In this document: positions 22,835-32,911 of the stretch, piece after piece | How positions within the stretch are numbered: position 1 is the stretch's first letter | Layout of the letters: the number at the start of each line of letters is the position of its first letter | Assembly (NCBI GenBank): GCA_036873135.1 | Contig: JAPTYO010000017.1 | Coordinates: 2,356,001 to 2,420,000, forward strand | Direction: 5' to 3' | From: Clarkia xantiana subsp. parviflora | Lineage: Eukaryota; Streptophyta; Magnoliopsida; Myrtales; Onagraceae | DNA length: 64,000 nt | Program-made: the position numbers and the translations under genes | Notes under the pieces: model-generated | The model's input: the letters and a program-made list of their open reading frames with translations, nothing else | Database searches by the model: none | Told to the model about the DNA's origin: nothing

Positions 22835-25518
22835 TTAGGCTTGGTCCTTGTCAGCGGCATCTGCGGGAGCTGGGTCCACGAGGTCGGTGGCAGAAGGCTC
22901 CACAGGGTCGGCCGCGGGAGGATCGACTATCGGGGCATCAGCACTTGGAAGCTCTGCTGCGTCTTCGACAATTGCGGGAGTACTCCCCCCATCGCTCTCC
23001 TCAGAAAGAGCAAAGTATTTCTTCGCGAAGGGAGCGAGAGAAGGAGACTTGTCGAAGTTAATGGCGTCGCCATACTCCAGGTGGAGCTCCTCAACCGCAT
23101 TGAAGAAGGTGTTCTCCACCTCCGCGCCGAAGAACTTCACAGCATCAGCCTGGAAGTCTTCAGACCTCCGATAATCCTCCCGGCCCTTGGCCTCGGCCGC
23201 GACCAGCTGCGCAGGAACCCCCGCGACTTGCTCCTCCAGAGCCTTCTTCTCGAGGACCAGCTTGTCCTCAGCATTCTGCCGCTCCTGTCGCTCCCGCCTC
23301 AGGAGCCCCTCGAAATCCCCGACCTACTTTTGGAGGTCCTGAACCTTTTGGTCGAGGATGGCCTGCTCCTTGGCAAGTTTTCCCCGCGAAGATTTTGAGG
23401 CCGCAAGATCCTCCTTAAGCTTGGCGATGGCCGCCCGGTCCCGCTCCCGGGATTCATCATAGGCAATGAGGTACCCAAAAAGACGGTTGAAGTCCCCGAG
23501 CTCCTACGATAGAAGAAAGAAAAGTGTTAATGGACAAACAACCAGCCTTACCAATGAAGAAGGAGAAGCGAAGTTTTACCTCTATCCGACGCAGGGACAT
23601 CTCTCGAACATCCCGATGCATCGCCGCCCGATTAAGAGAAATCGGGTACCGCATGGTGGGCAGGATCGAGCCTGCCAGCAGATGCAGAGTTAGTTCCTCA
23701 TGGGCGTCCCCTTGTCGAAGCTGGACCCCTTGCAGTGTTTGGATTGGAGTCCAGGGAGCATCCACCTGCGTGGGGTCGAAGGCCCTGTAGAAACTCCCGT
23801 CGAGAGGGAGAGGAGGAGGGCCAGCACGAGTTGTGGAGGGGCGCACCTCCGGCTCGACCCGGGCGGGGGAAGGAGTGAAGTCGTGGATGGGCGACGGCTG
23901 TCGCTGCTGCGAAGAAGATGAAGGGGGCAGCCCATGAGAGGTTGGTTTCAAGGGGGACTGCCCCGTCCTCTAACGATGACGAAGGGAGCCACCCTCATCA
24001 GTCTCCTCGGAGGATTCCAAAATTTCCACCCGAAGAAATTGTTCGCCGGTCGGGGTTTTCTCCCCAGTTGAGGGAGGCGCCCCTGTTGAAGGTGGTGCAC
24101 CCGCGGAAGCTTCAGCGCCCGACGGAGCTCCTGAGCGACCTGCACCTAGAGGACGAGAGGCTTCAGAAATGTAATCAGGGAGTTCATCAGGATTCATACA
24201 CCAAACAATACGTCGGGAGACATATTGATCCTTCCAGTGGTAGCGGTAGTAGCCCGCCTTCAGGACACGAGGAGTTTCACCTCGAAGGATTCGTCTGACG
24301 TCAGCAATACGGGCCTCCCTAGTCGAAGGAATCAAATCCTTCGGGACCATCCTCCTATACGTTTAATAGCGAGACGGAGCTTTTTACCTTCTTCAGCGTT
24401 CTGGACGTCGAAGAGTTGGTCCAGCTCCACGCGCTTCCGCTTAGGTTGCTCCGCAGAAGGAGACCCCGACGGAGCAGCAGCCTTCTTGGCGGACTTCTTC
24501 TTCCGCGAAGGGCGGACGGCATTGGTCTCCCCCTGCTTAAGGAACAGATCGGTCAGCACGGATACCTTCTTGGCTGCAAACAGTAAAAGAAAAGAGTTAG
24601 AGATTTACCCAGGGAACCACATTGGAGGGGCCGTCGAAAAGCTGCCCCCCGGAGATTATATCGAGGAGTCGGATCCCGGCGTTCACCAGGTCCCGCTCCA
24701 AGAGAGAATTGGCGTCGAGGGGAGTGTAGGACTCCCCCCATCGGTAGAGCTGGATGAGTTGAAGAGTTTGGAAATCTTCGTCGGTATAGGTGTGGAAGGC
24801 AGGCGGAGAGTCTGCTTCCACCTCCCATCGGGGCCATGGGATCGAAGAGTGTTGAATGAAGAAGTAGCTCCTTTTCCAACCGCTATTGTCGGACCCCGTG
24901 TCGACCAGGAGTCCCCGACCCTTGACCACCTTCCAAGTGTCAGTAGTCCAGTTACACAACCCGAGTTGTGTCTTATTCCACTTCGGCATCCGGGGGTAGA
25001 AGGCGCAAACCCCCGCCTCGTTGCACTTCATCCCGTAAAAGGTCCTGAAGAGCTTGAGGTTGTACACCCACTTTTGACGAAAGCAGAGGACCTGGAAGGC
25101 GTTCCACAGACGTATGGCGTGGGGAGAGAAGGTGGTCGGATGCGTCTTATAATGCTGACACATCTCGACCAAACTGCCACAGAAAGGGAACCTAATCCCC
25201 GCTGATACTTGCCCCGTATAGACAAATACCTCACCTTTTCGGGGACGAGTAACCTCAAGGTTACCCGAGGGGCGAGGCCAGGGATACGGGAAACGGGGTT
25301 CCCAAGTAGAAGTGATGCATCCCTCCCGGAGAGCTGCATCATAAGCGGTGCTAGAGATTTCATTCAAAGCATAATCAAAGTTGAAGGGCTTTCTTCCCCC
25401 AGAGCTGGATCCACTGTCTGAAAAGTAGCAATGGCAAGGAAGGCACAGTGGGATTTTCGGAAAACTACAAACAAGGAAAAGATAAGCACGCAACGAAGAA
25501 GAAATCCTTACCAGACAT
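22835..25518 (-). pseudogene. Tat-F antisense extra gene, multi-exon, decayed
   Basis: Reads opposite to pol. A seven-base first exon (25512-25518, ATGTCTG) is followed by GTAAGG. A CAG acceptor at 25418 then joins in frame to a long exon (24609-25417, about 270 codons) with PFNFDYALNEI and RPRKGEVFVYTGQ. This exon ends at a GTAAAT donor. Further exons encode a basic segment (RKKKSAKKA), a segment with YRYHWKDQYVSRRIVW, a Pro/Ser-rich stretch, and a predicted coiled coil rich in Glu/Lys/Arg/Leu. An intron at about 23504-23579 has GTAAAAC...CGTAG borders. A TAG near 23324 and phase problems around 24350-24570 make it a pseudogene. The product's role is unknown. Tat elements are known to carry antisense extra ORFs of this kind. 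Confidence 0.7.
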
Positions 25519-26059
25519 GACGAATTGGAGGAATGAACTAGGCGTTGCCGGGAAGATGATCGGAAAAGCACTAAGGTCTTCGGAATCGCAAAAGCTTGAA
25601 TTCACAAAGGTTGTAGAGAGCTCCTGAAAATTCGAAGACGGTAAAAATGATCCAACACCCACGGTTAGGGTTTTATAGGCAAAGAGGACAGTTGAAGGGA
25701 CACTTCGATCCGAGTCGTCGAAGTTGAAGAGTTCTAATCTGGACCGTTGAGATGGAACGTGCAGAAGGGCAACGGGCGTAATGATGAAACGGCCTGAAAA
25801 GCACTTTTCAGAAAAAGCAGGCGCGAAAAATCAGGCACGAGTGCCGAAGATGTCGCTTCACTAGCTGCTGCATTTAATGAACTGGGGAACCGAGGAGTCC
25901 CCTCGGATTTGGCAGTTATCCACAAGGCATCGAGGAAACGTGAATGAGAATACTAGTACTGAGTGACTATGCCAAGGGAAAGACCCCCGATTCCAATGTC
26001 GGGAGGCCGGGAATTGAAAGACGCGACGAACTAAAAGTCCCTCATGTCTTGGGGGCAAA
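25519..26059 (+). other. Tat-F 3' non-coding region with polypurine tract
   Basis: No gene is seen. It is the upstream (5') side of the antisense gene, so that gene's promoter may lie here. It ends with cttgggggcaaa (26049-26060 region) directly before the LTR start tgatgggttcg. This G-rich tract is the usual Tat-type polypurine tract. Confidence 0.6.
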
Positions 26060-26775
26060 TGATGGGTTCGACTACAGCCGTTAGGCCCTATTAACGGTGA
26101 GGAAACGGCAAATAGGCCCGGTGGGCCCTAAACGAAGGCCAAGATGGCCCAGGCTAAGGACCCCGACGAAGGGAGTCCGAAGATGAGAGGTCCCGACAGA
26201 GTCGGACCTGACAGACGAGCTGAACGCTCCCGACGAGATGCCTCTGAGTAGGCCCCGATGACGAATCCCTGAGAACAATACGCCCTGTCACGTTGACGAG
26301 GGGCCCCGAGCGGTGACACAATGTGATAACTCTGGAGTCCCCGACGTTAGTCGGGACTCATTATCAGGGGATAAGGCCGAGATACGCGGGGCGTGGCCGA
26401 GATACGCGGAACGTGGTTAAGATACACGGAGCGTGGCCGAGATACGCGGGGCATGGCCGAGATAAGCGAGATCATGGCCTAGATAGGCGAGATCACACCC
26501 GAGATACGCGGGATACAGGCTAACCACTCCCAACGGTTCACCAGGTAACTGAGGTACCTCTTCGCCTATAAAAGGGCAAGAGGTCACCTCAGATCGATTA
26601 CGTTGAAATACATTACTTGAGATTACTGCTTGCCAGTCCATACGAGAGACTCATTTAAGCATCGGAGAGGGATTCTGGGTCACCGCCCGGTCTATCCCCT
26701 CTTGCAGGATTGCGTGGAGCGAAGGAGCTAGGATCGCCGTCAAAGACCGTACCGGAGTTCCACCGTGATCCAACA
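26060..26775 (+). mobile_element. Tat-F 3' LTR, 716 bp
   Basis: It starts tgatgggttcgactac after the polypurine tract and ends gtgatccaaca, giving TG...CA ends. A TATA box (tataaaag) lies at 26567-26574. It shares the gcatcggagaggg...cctcttgcagg layout with other Tat-like LTRs. A set of gagatacgcgg-like repeats lies at 26385-26515 in the U3 part. Confidence 0.75.
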
Positions 26776-26811
26776 CCCGCCAAGGCCGTCCATTTCAGGT
26801 CAGGGACCAAC

Positions 26812-27749
26812 ATGCAGAAAATGCCTTCCAGCATACAAGATATGAAGCGGCACATCCGTACACTCCTTCCCAAGGAGCCCGTCATTGGAGGAATGCAAGA
26901 GACTTTGACGCTGAAAGCGAGAATTCATACGACCAAGAAGTGTACGTTGCAAAGACAATGCACAAGACCGATGACACCAACTTGGAGTATGTTGACATAA
27001 AGGATGCCGCCTTTAAAGATGTCATGAATTTCTCATCAAAGGACAAGGAGCACGTTGTATACCACGACGCCTTGGCCATAACCTCGCAGAAGCCGATAAG
27101 AAGACAACTTGGATCCTTCCACATCCCTGTTGCCACATCCAATGCTTTCTTTACGACAACAAGAAATGCATCCTTCACACAATGCGGCCAAGGAACCCTC
27201 CAATACAAAGGTGTCAACCCGTCACCACCTCTGCCTCCAATCAACGGACAAGTCGAGGCGGTAGTAACAAAGTCTCGAGTCACAAGTCATCAAGACACAC
27301 TGCACCAAAGAATAGAGGGGCAACGCACGGAAGGTACCTTCCAGTACCAACAACCAAGACACGGAGCTGCACGCTTATGCAACCCGTACGTCATAGCACA
27401 ACACCAAAAAGAGGCATGGAAAAAACCTCAAAAGCAGAATCAAACAAAACCACCCTCAAGCGGTCAGAAAAGAAAAAATTGGCAGCCTCAGCCGAAAAGG
27501 CCTTTCCAAGAAGATTTCACAGACAACATTCCATTGAATGCACCGCTATCCGTGATAATGAAGAAAATGAAGGATGCGAACATGTGGAAAGAGCCGAACA
27601 ATTTCAGAAAAGGTCCGCTGGGGAAAGACAAAGACAAGTGGTGTGAAAACCACGAGGTCTTCGGCCACAAAACGGACAGCTGTGTCAGCCTACGTTCCCA
27701 CATTAAGAACTTCATCCTCAAAGGCGAATTGGAGCAATTCATCGATTAA
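26812..27749 (+). pseudogene. Tat-J gag-like protein, first module
   Basis: The main frame runs 26940-27749. The upstream part (26812-26940, with MPSSIQDMKRHIRTLL) is in another frame, so one frameshift is likely. Near the C-terminus are FTDNIPLNAPLSVIMKKMKD, FRKGPLGKD, and WCENHEVFGHKTDSC, then a helix-like FILKGELEQFID. This matches the gag C-terminal Cys/His motif of Ty3/gypsy Tat elements (YCxFHxDxGHxTExC). It binds nucleic acid in the capsid of active elements. Confidence 0.65.
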
Positions 27750-27764
27750 GGCGATAGCCCTCCA

Positions 27765-28643
27765 ATGAAGACTCAAGCAGAGTCATCAAAAATACACAAG
27801 GAAGGTCCTTCCACAAGGACAAGCCAAGACGATGCTGACATCTGTCACAAGGAGGAACGGGAAAAACCTGTTAGTGACGATGACGTCCCAATCACGGGAC
27901 TGACAAAAAGAACCTTGAAGGCGATAATTGAAAAGAAGATACACGTTTCCTGGGAAAAGAGACAACCGCAACAAAAGAGGCCGTTCCAGTCAGACGTCCA
28001 AAGTCTCAAAAAGAACAATCTTGCCAAGTGTGTTCCATTGAACACACCGTTATCTGTCATCTTGAAAGAAATGAAAGAAACCAAGCTGTGGAAAAAGCCC
28101 TCCAATTTCCGCAAGGGCCCACTGGGAAAAGATGAAAGCAAATGGTGTGAAAATCATGAAGTATTTGGCCACGAGACAGAAGGTTGTGATGGATTAAAGC
28201 TTCATGTAAACAGCTTGATCTTAGAAGGAAAAATGAAGAAGTATATCGACCAAGGCAATAAGCATCAAAGGAAGCCTCGTGTGAAGTCTTCTGAAAAAGG
28301 CAAGGGAAAAGAAAAGGCGGATGATAATCCACCTATCGCCAAACGCCAGAAAAACAACGTCACTTATGGAACCAATTGTGACGACTTATACAGTCCTTGG
28401 AGCATGAAGGCGGAAGAAACAAATTTCAAATTCCCGGAAAACAAACTTCACCGCCCACTTGAGCCAACGACTGCCTTCCTTGGCAAAAATGTTGAAGAAC
28501 AACACAAGCAACGTAAAACTGGGGGGCATGACATCAACATTTGTTCATCCCCAAAGGTGGAGATTGAAGAGCTCAACACGCTAGATGCATTGAGAAACTA
28601 TGTGGCACGTGGCAGAGTCAACTGGCCAATAAATCACCTATGA
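27765..28643 (+). CDS. Tat-J second gag-like module, 292 aa
   Basis: An intact ATG-to-stop frame starting 16 bp after the first module. It repeats the same signature: PLNTPLSVILKEMKE, FRKGPLGKD, WCENHEVFGHETEGC, LILEGKMKKYID. It has a basic Lys/Glu-rich stretch after that (KGKGKEKADD) and an unrecognised C-terminal part. The two modules diverged clearly, so the duplication is old. It could be a separate small gag-like protein or a fragment. I see no protease or pol downstream. Confidence 0.5.
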   Translation: MKTQAESSKIHKEGPSTRTSQDDADICHKEEREKPVSDDDVPITGLTKRTLKAIIEKKIHVSWEKRQPQQKRPFQSDVQSLKKNNLAKCVPLNTPLSVILKEMKETKLWKKPSNFRKGPLGKDESKWCENHEVFGHETEGCDGLKLHVNSLILEGKMKKYIDQGNKHQRKPRVKSSEKGKGKEKADDNPPIAKRQKNNVTYGTNCDDLYSPWSMKAEETNFKFPENKLHRPLEPTTAFLGKNVEEQHKQRKTGGHDINICSSPKVEIEELNTLDALRNYVARGRVNWPINHL

Positions 28644-29782
28644 GGACGTCAAACACATCAGCAATCCCTTTATCTCCCTTATCTCCTTTTTCGCATATCT
28701 ATTTTAAATCTTTTTAGATTAAGTACAACTTATGCTTATTAGCCTCAGTACTTTTCAAAAGAAGTGATCAGTAGACGCTTTCTTGTAATCCGTTGTGCGA
28801 ACTCCAAATATCTAATAAAGGTTAAATCTACTTTCGTAGGTACATTATTATGACGCATATTACCTTGGAATAACGCCAAGTAACAACTACGCACATATTA
28901 ATCGCGTCAACAACACAAAGCCTCAAGCATTCTATACGCGCAAGACTAAAAATCGTGTCACAATAATAAATAAGGCGTGGGCATTACCCAAGGGCAGATC
29001 ATGCACTATTAGAAGATGAAACAATAAAAGCCATCAAGAAACAGCGATACAACTGCCAAGCGACTTGGGGGGCACCAAGCTGACAAATGCTCGGCATTCT
29101 ACCTAACATATATACATACCTATCATGATCCACACCTATCGCGTCCGCACTCAGGTCCTACACAAACAAGGAATCCTTGTATCAGATTCCTTTACTTTAT
29201 TTATTATATGCATGACTAAAAAGAAAATTTCATGACTCCATACTTTTGCAAACTTATAAAAATTGCGATTATCTGACATAAGCAACTCTGTTCGTAGGTA
29301 CATGCTACACTACGATTACTACATGGGAATTACGCCAAGTAGTAACCTATGCACAAAAATCTACTTCAACAATACAGGCTAAGCATTGTGTTCAAGGAGG
29401 GATTTATGGTATACAACGCCAACATATCAATTATCTACACCAACAGGGAGTTTATTTCTCCATTCATAACATTGGCGTCTATCTCAAGAAGGTGCCGGCA
29501 ACACAAAGCCATCGCGCTATGTGCACAGTCAACTTATATATCGCAATGACAACTTGCGGATTATCTATCAAAATGACGACTATTCCAGAGGCGTCAACTA
29601 CAAGAAATACCTTGGAATAACACCAAGGTCTATTCTCAAAATGACGACTATTCCAAAGGCGTCAACTACAAGCAATATCTTGGATTAACACCAAGATCTA
29701 CTATCAAAAGTAGCATGATCAGGTATCCTCTTTGTAAAGACAAACCCCATGTTTACTCCTAGAAAATGATATGCCGTGACAT
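28644..29782 (+). other. Tat-J non-coding stretch with a diverged direct repeat
   Basis: No gene is seen. Two segments about 460 bp apart (starting near 28836 and 29296) are related: both have cgtaggtacat, a 'ggaataacgccaagta'-like stretch and a following caacaatacaggc-like part. A G-rich tract (cttggggggcacc) at 29069 resembles a polypurine tract but no LTR start follows that I can confirm. Two shorter related segments lie at 29570-29700. Confidence 0.4.
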
Positions 29783-30190
29783 CTCTTGTTAGAGGCAAAT
29801 CCTCATGGTCATAGCCATTCCCTGGATTCAGAACAGGATGGGCAAATACAATACGGGACTGATCACCCCATAAGTGGCGGAAGTTCTCTTGTTAGACAAC
29901 GACCCCACGCTACAACAAGTGTGAATTCCTGTTTAAAGGGTTCACTCTTTATGGCGAATGTCCTCTTGTTAGATGACAATCCCATACTATGAATTCCTAT
30001 TTAAAAGGGTTCACTCTATACGGCGAATGTCCTCTTGTTAGATGACAATCCCATACTATGAATTCCTATTTAAAAGGGTTCACTCTATACGGCGAACGTC
30101 CTCTTGTTAGATGACAATCCCGTACTATGAATTCCTGCTTGAGGGTTCACTCTTTACGGCAAAAGTCCTCTTGTTAGATGACAATTCCGT
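29783..30190 (+). repeat. 69-bp tandem array in Tat-J
   Basis: Units carrying tcctcttgttagatgacaat, then tatgaattcc, then gggttcactc. The starts at 29961, 30030, 30099 and 30166 give periods of 69, 69 and 67 bp. Two more diverged units lie upstream. The array is non-coding. Confidence 0.8.
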
Positions 30191-32129
30191 ATTACAGATT
30201 TTCAAACCGTGTTGCATGGTTCCTGGACTCTGAAAGCATGCATCACAATTCATATTTTCAAAAAGGTGTTACGTGGTCCCTGGACGCAGGAATCATGTAT
30301 CACAAATATTTTTTCAAATATTTTTTCAAAAATTTTATCAACACGGCTTTTGCGTGTATCACGAGCTTTTTTAGGGTTCACAAATGTTTTTTCAAAAACC
30401 AAAATTTTTTTACGTATGCTTCCCCAACGCGGGTTGATACACGTTGGCAGGTGCGCATCCTGTTTAAAACTCATAAAATTTACAAGTCGATTATTGTACA
30501 ACGTCGCCTTAGAGTGGAACTAAAAGACAGTATAAACTAGTATCTTGCTTAGCCAAGATAACACCTTTCAAATACATTACTTGTTAATAAATATTGCTAT
30601 ACGCAAAATACTTGGCAGGTTGCAACATATATAGCAGCAAGCTATTCAGGAAAGAAGGGCAACATGCGTAATGCATCATGCAAGCAATCAGGAGAGCATC
30701 TCAAATCATCAATCAAGAAGTGGCTAATGGTCACGGCGGCGGAGACTACATCTATGATTACTAGTCATCCACATCAAACAAAAACCTACAATGCGCAAGT
30801 CGCAACATCCTATGCTCTATCCATCTTGCCATGCCTTGGAATCTAAACAAGAGGGGCGATCATAACACTCAACAATGAGCGACATACAGTCGCAACTACG
30901 GACACCATGTTCATCATCTAAGGATATCTATCCTATCTTCCAAGTCCAAAGCATATGATAACTCAAGGTATGGAATATTACTAACAAGTTATCACATGAT
31001 TATTATTGAAAACAGGTCCAGGTGACGAAATATCATGCAAGCAAAGGCATGAACAAAGAATTATCAACACAACATCAAAGGGTTCAACATGCTGGAAGCA
31101 GACAGCCCGACACCAACCAAGAGTTAACATCATCTCTAAGGACCTATGGCAAAGAGTTCATAATGTCAACATCAAATGCAATGTCGTCATCCACACAAAG
31201 GACACGACAAGAATGATTGTTTCAACATTCAACACAACATAGCTCTTCAACGTAAGGGCGACAATTAGCAATACGGGCATCAAAATCAGCAATCAACAAA
31301 TACTTACCTCAATAGGAGTAACGCTCCTCCTTGGGCCGGTCCCTCGACCACTGCACAACCCTCAACTCTATTTCCTTTATCAAGAAGGAATTAGCACGGT
31401 CGTACTCGGCATAAAGAACTAAGAATCGCTCGAGGAACGCGCCCCTGTGTCGGATCTTTTGAGAATTATACTAAAATCAGAAGCTGTAGCCAGCAATAAC
31501 TTGGAAAATTAACAAGTTCAAAGAAGATACAATGAGACATCTTACTCACAAGCCCTTTACCGCGACCGTGTCCGAAGACTCCAGAGTAGCGGGGGCACTT
31601 GTACGGACATTCCTCCCAACAAACGGATTACTATACACGTCAGCTATCTCCAAAGACAAGCTTTTTCCCACCAAGATGGAGATAGTGGACTTACTCATTA
31701 ATTCTGACAAGAAGACAGCAAGATCTGATATCCCAGAAAATGCAACGAACAATCCAGTCAGTGCGTAAACACACATCAACACTTATGCAAACATTTATGC
31801 AACGGACGCCCCATGTGAGACAACCATGTACGTACAAGACTTGTTAGTCTTCGCGCAACAAGTAACAAGCATCACGCAAGGGGGGCAACCTCTTTAACAC
31901 ATTAACCTTGCATGACAACATCGAGCTCATACTCGCAGCATACAAGATTACAAGGGTGGAATATTTTCTAAGTGTTTTGCTCAAGATGACAGTCAGCATA
32001 TTGCAAGCTGTCAGCATACAACTATGTGTCAGCATATTATCAGGAGTTGGCATATAACTTGTGTTCGCATCAAGCATACGGATACAGCGTACATAGCCAG
32101 GGATGGTGAAAAGATTCTAAGTGCGGGGG
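30191..32129 (+). other. Tat-J non-coding stretch
   Basis: I see no gene. The longest open frame (30178-30540, 120 aa) starts inside the 69-bp array, has low-complexity F/K-rich sequence and no recognised motif. Several short frames near 30664, 31006 and 31532 have no recognisable similarity either. Isolated copies of attttctaagtgtttt, the core of the 66-bp array, occur near 31960. Confidence 0.4.
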
Positions 32130-32430
32130 CAAATACGCACATACAGTGTACATACATACATGTCGACGAGTAGAAAATATTTTCTAAGTGTTTCCATGTA
32201 CGTACATACATGTCGACAGGGATGCATGTCGACAAGGAGAAAATATTTTCTAAGTGTTTCCATGTACGTACATACATGTCGACAATGATGCATATCGACA
32301 AGGAGAAAATATTTTCCAAGTGTTTCCATGTAAGTACATACATGTCGACAAGGATGCGTGGCAACAAGGAGAAAATATTTTCTAAGTGTTTCCATGTACG
32401 TACATACATGTCGACAAAGATGGATTGCAT
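32130..32430 (+). repeat. 66-bp tandem array in Tat-J
   Basis: Units hold aaaatattttctaagtgttt, catgtacgtacatacatg and gtcgacaaggatgc. The core recurs at 32174, 32240, 32306 and 32372, a strict 66-bp period, and single copies of the core recur at 31960, 32527 and 32770. The unit contains the palindromes gtacgtac and gtcgac. Frames of up to 143 aa on either strand arise because 66 is a multiple of three. Confidence 0.85.
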
Positions 32431-32911
32431 ACAACAAGTAGCTATGCCTCCTAAGCACACCTACGACGCTCATCGATAAGGCTCATACAACGACATCTAT
32501 GGTAACAAGCATTAGATATCGTTTAAATATTTTCTAAGTGTTTTAACATGTTTGCAGACAATGACCGACGGTCTATACATGATGCTCAACAATACATCGC
32601 CTAAGCTATCATTACCAACATACAACCATTAGCGTCAACGCGCATAGCCAAGTCAACGCGCATAGCAAAGTTGATACGTGTAACAAAATTGGCCAGCGTC
32701 CCAAGAAGCTATCATGCAAGCGGTGCGACTAACGTGACGAACCGCGAAGAGAAAACACGACAACACTTAGGAAAAATATTTTTCTAAGGCATCAAGACAA
32801 TAAACGACTATCCCCAGAGACGTTTGGCAACTTCCGACAACCAACAAAACCGTTAAGGGAAAAATACACGTACCGACCAAAAGGCTTTTACGTGAAGGCA
32901 TGGGGGCAATA
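32431..32911 (+). other. Tat-J sequence before the presumed LTR
   Basis: Non-coding. It contains stray cores of the 66-bp array and ends in the G-rich tract aaggcatgggggcaat (32896-32910), which would serve as the polypurine tract if an LTR starts at 32912. Confidence 0.4.

Larger units (their letters stand above)
21277..26775 (+). mobile_element. Tat-F, 3' half of a Tat-like Ty3/gypsy element
   Basis: Order on the plus strand: integrase, 26-bp repeat array, an antisense gene, polypurine tract and 3' LTR. Integrase sequence and the antisense extra gene between pol and 3' LTR are features known from the Tat lineage. The 5' LTR, gag, protease, RT and RNase H are absent, deleted at the junction with Copia-B. 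Confidence 0.85.

Noticed and set aside
22841..23398. 185-aa and 108-aa plus frames
   Set aside because: They are shadows of the minus-strand Tat-F antisense gene; the minus frame has the better domain-like composition, splice sites and a proper stop at 22835.
29069..29090. A Tat-type polypurine tract followed by an LTR at 29080
   Set aside because: The G-rich tract is convincing but no TG start with matching downstream LTR features (TATA, gagaggg layout, CA end) follows.
30178..30540. 120-aa plus frame in Tat-J
   Set aside because: It starts in the 69-bp array and consists of low-complexity Phe/Lys-rich sequence. No motif or conservation can be shown.
32029..32473. Minus frames of 118 and 143 aa with Cys/His-rich repeats
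   Set aside because: The 66-bp repeat is a multiple of three, so periodic peptides appear automatically. No homology is recognised.
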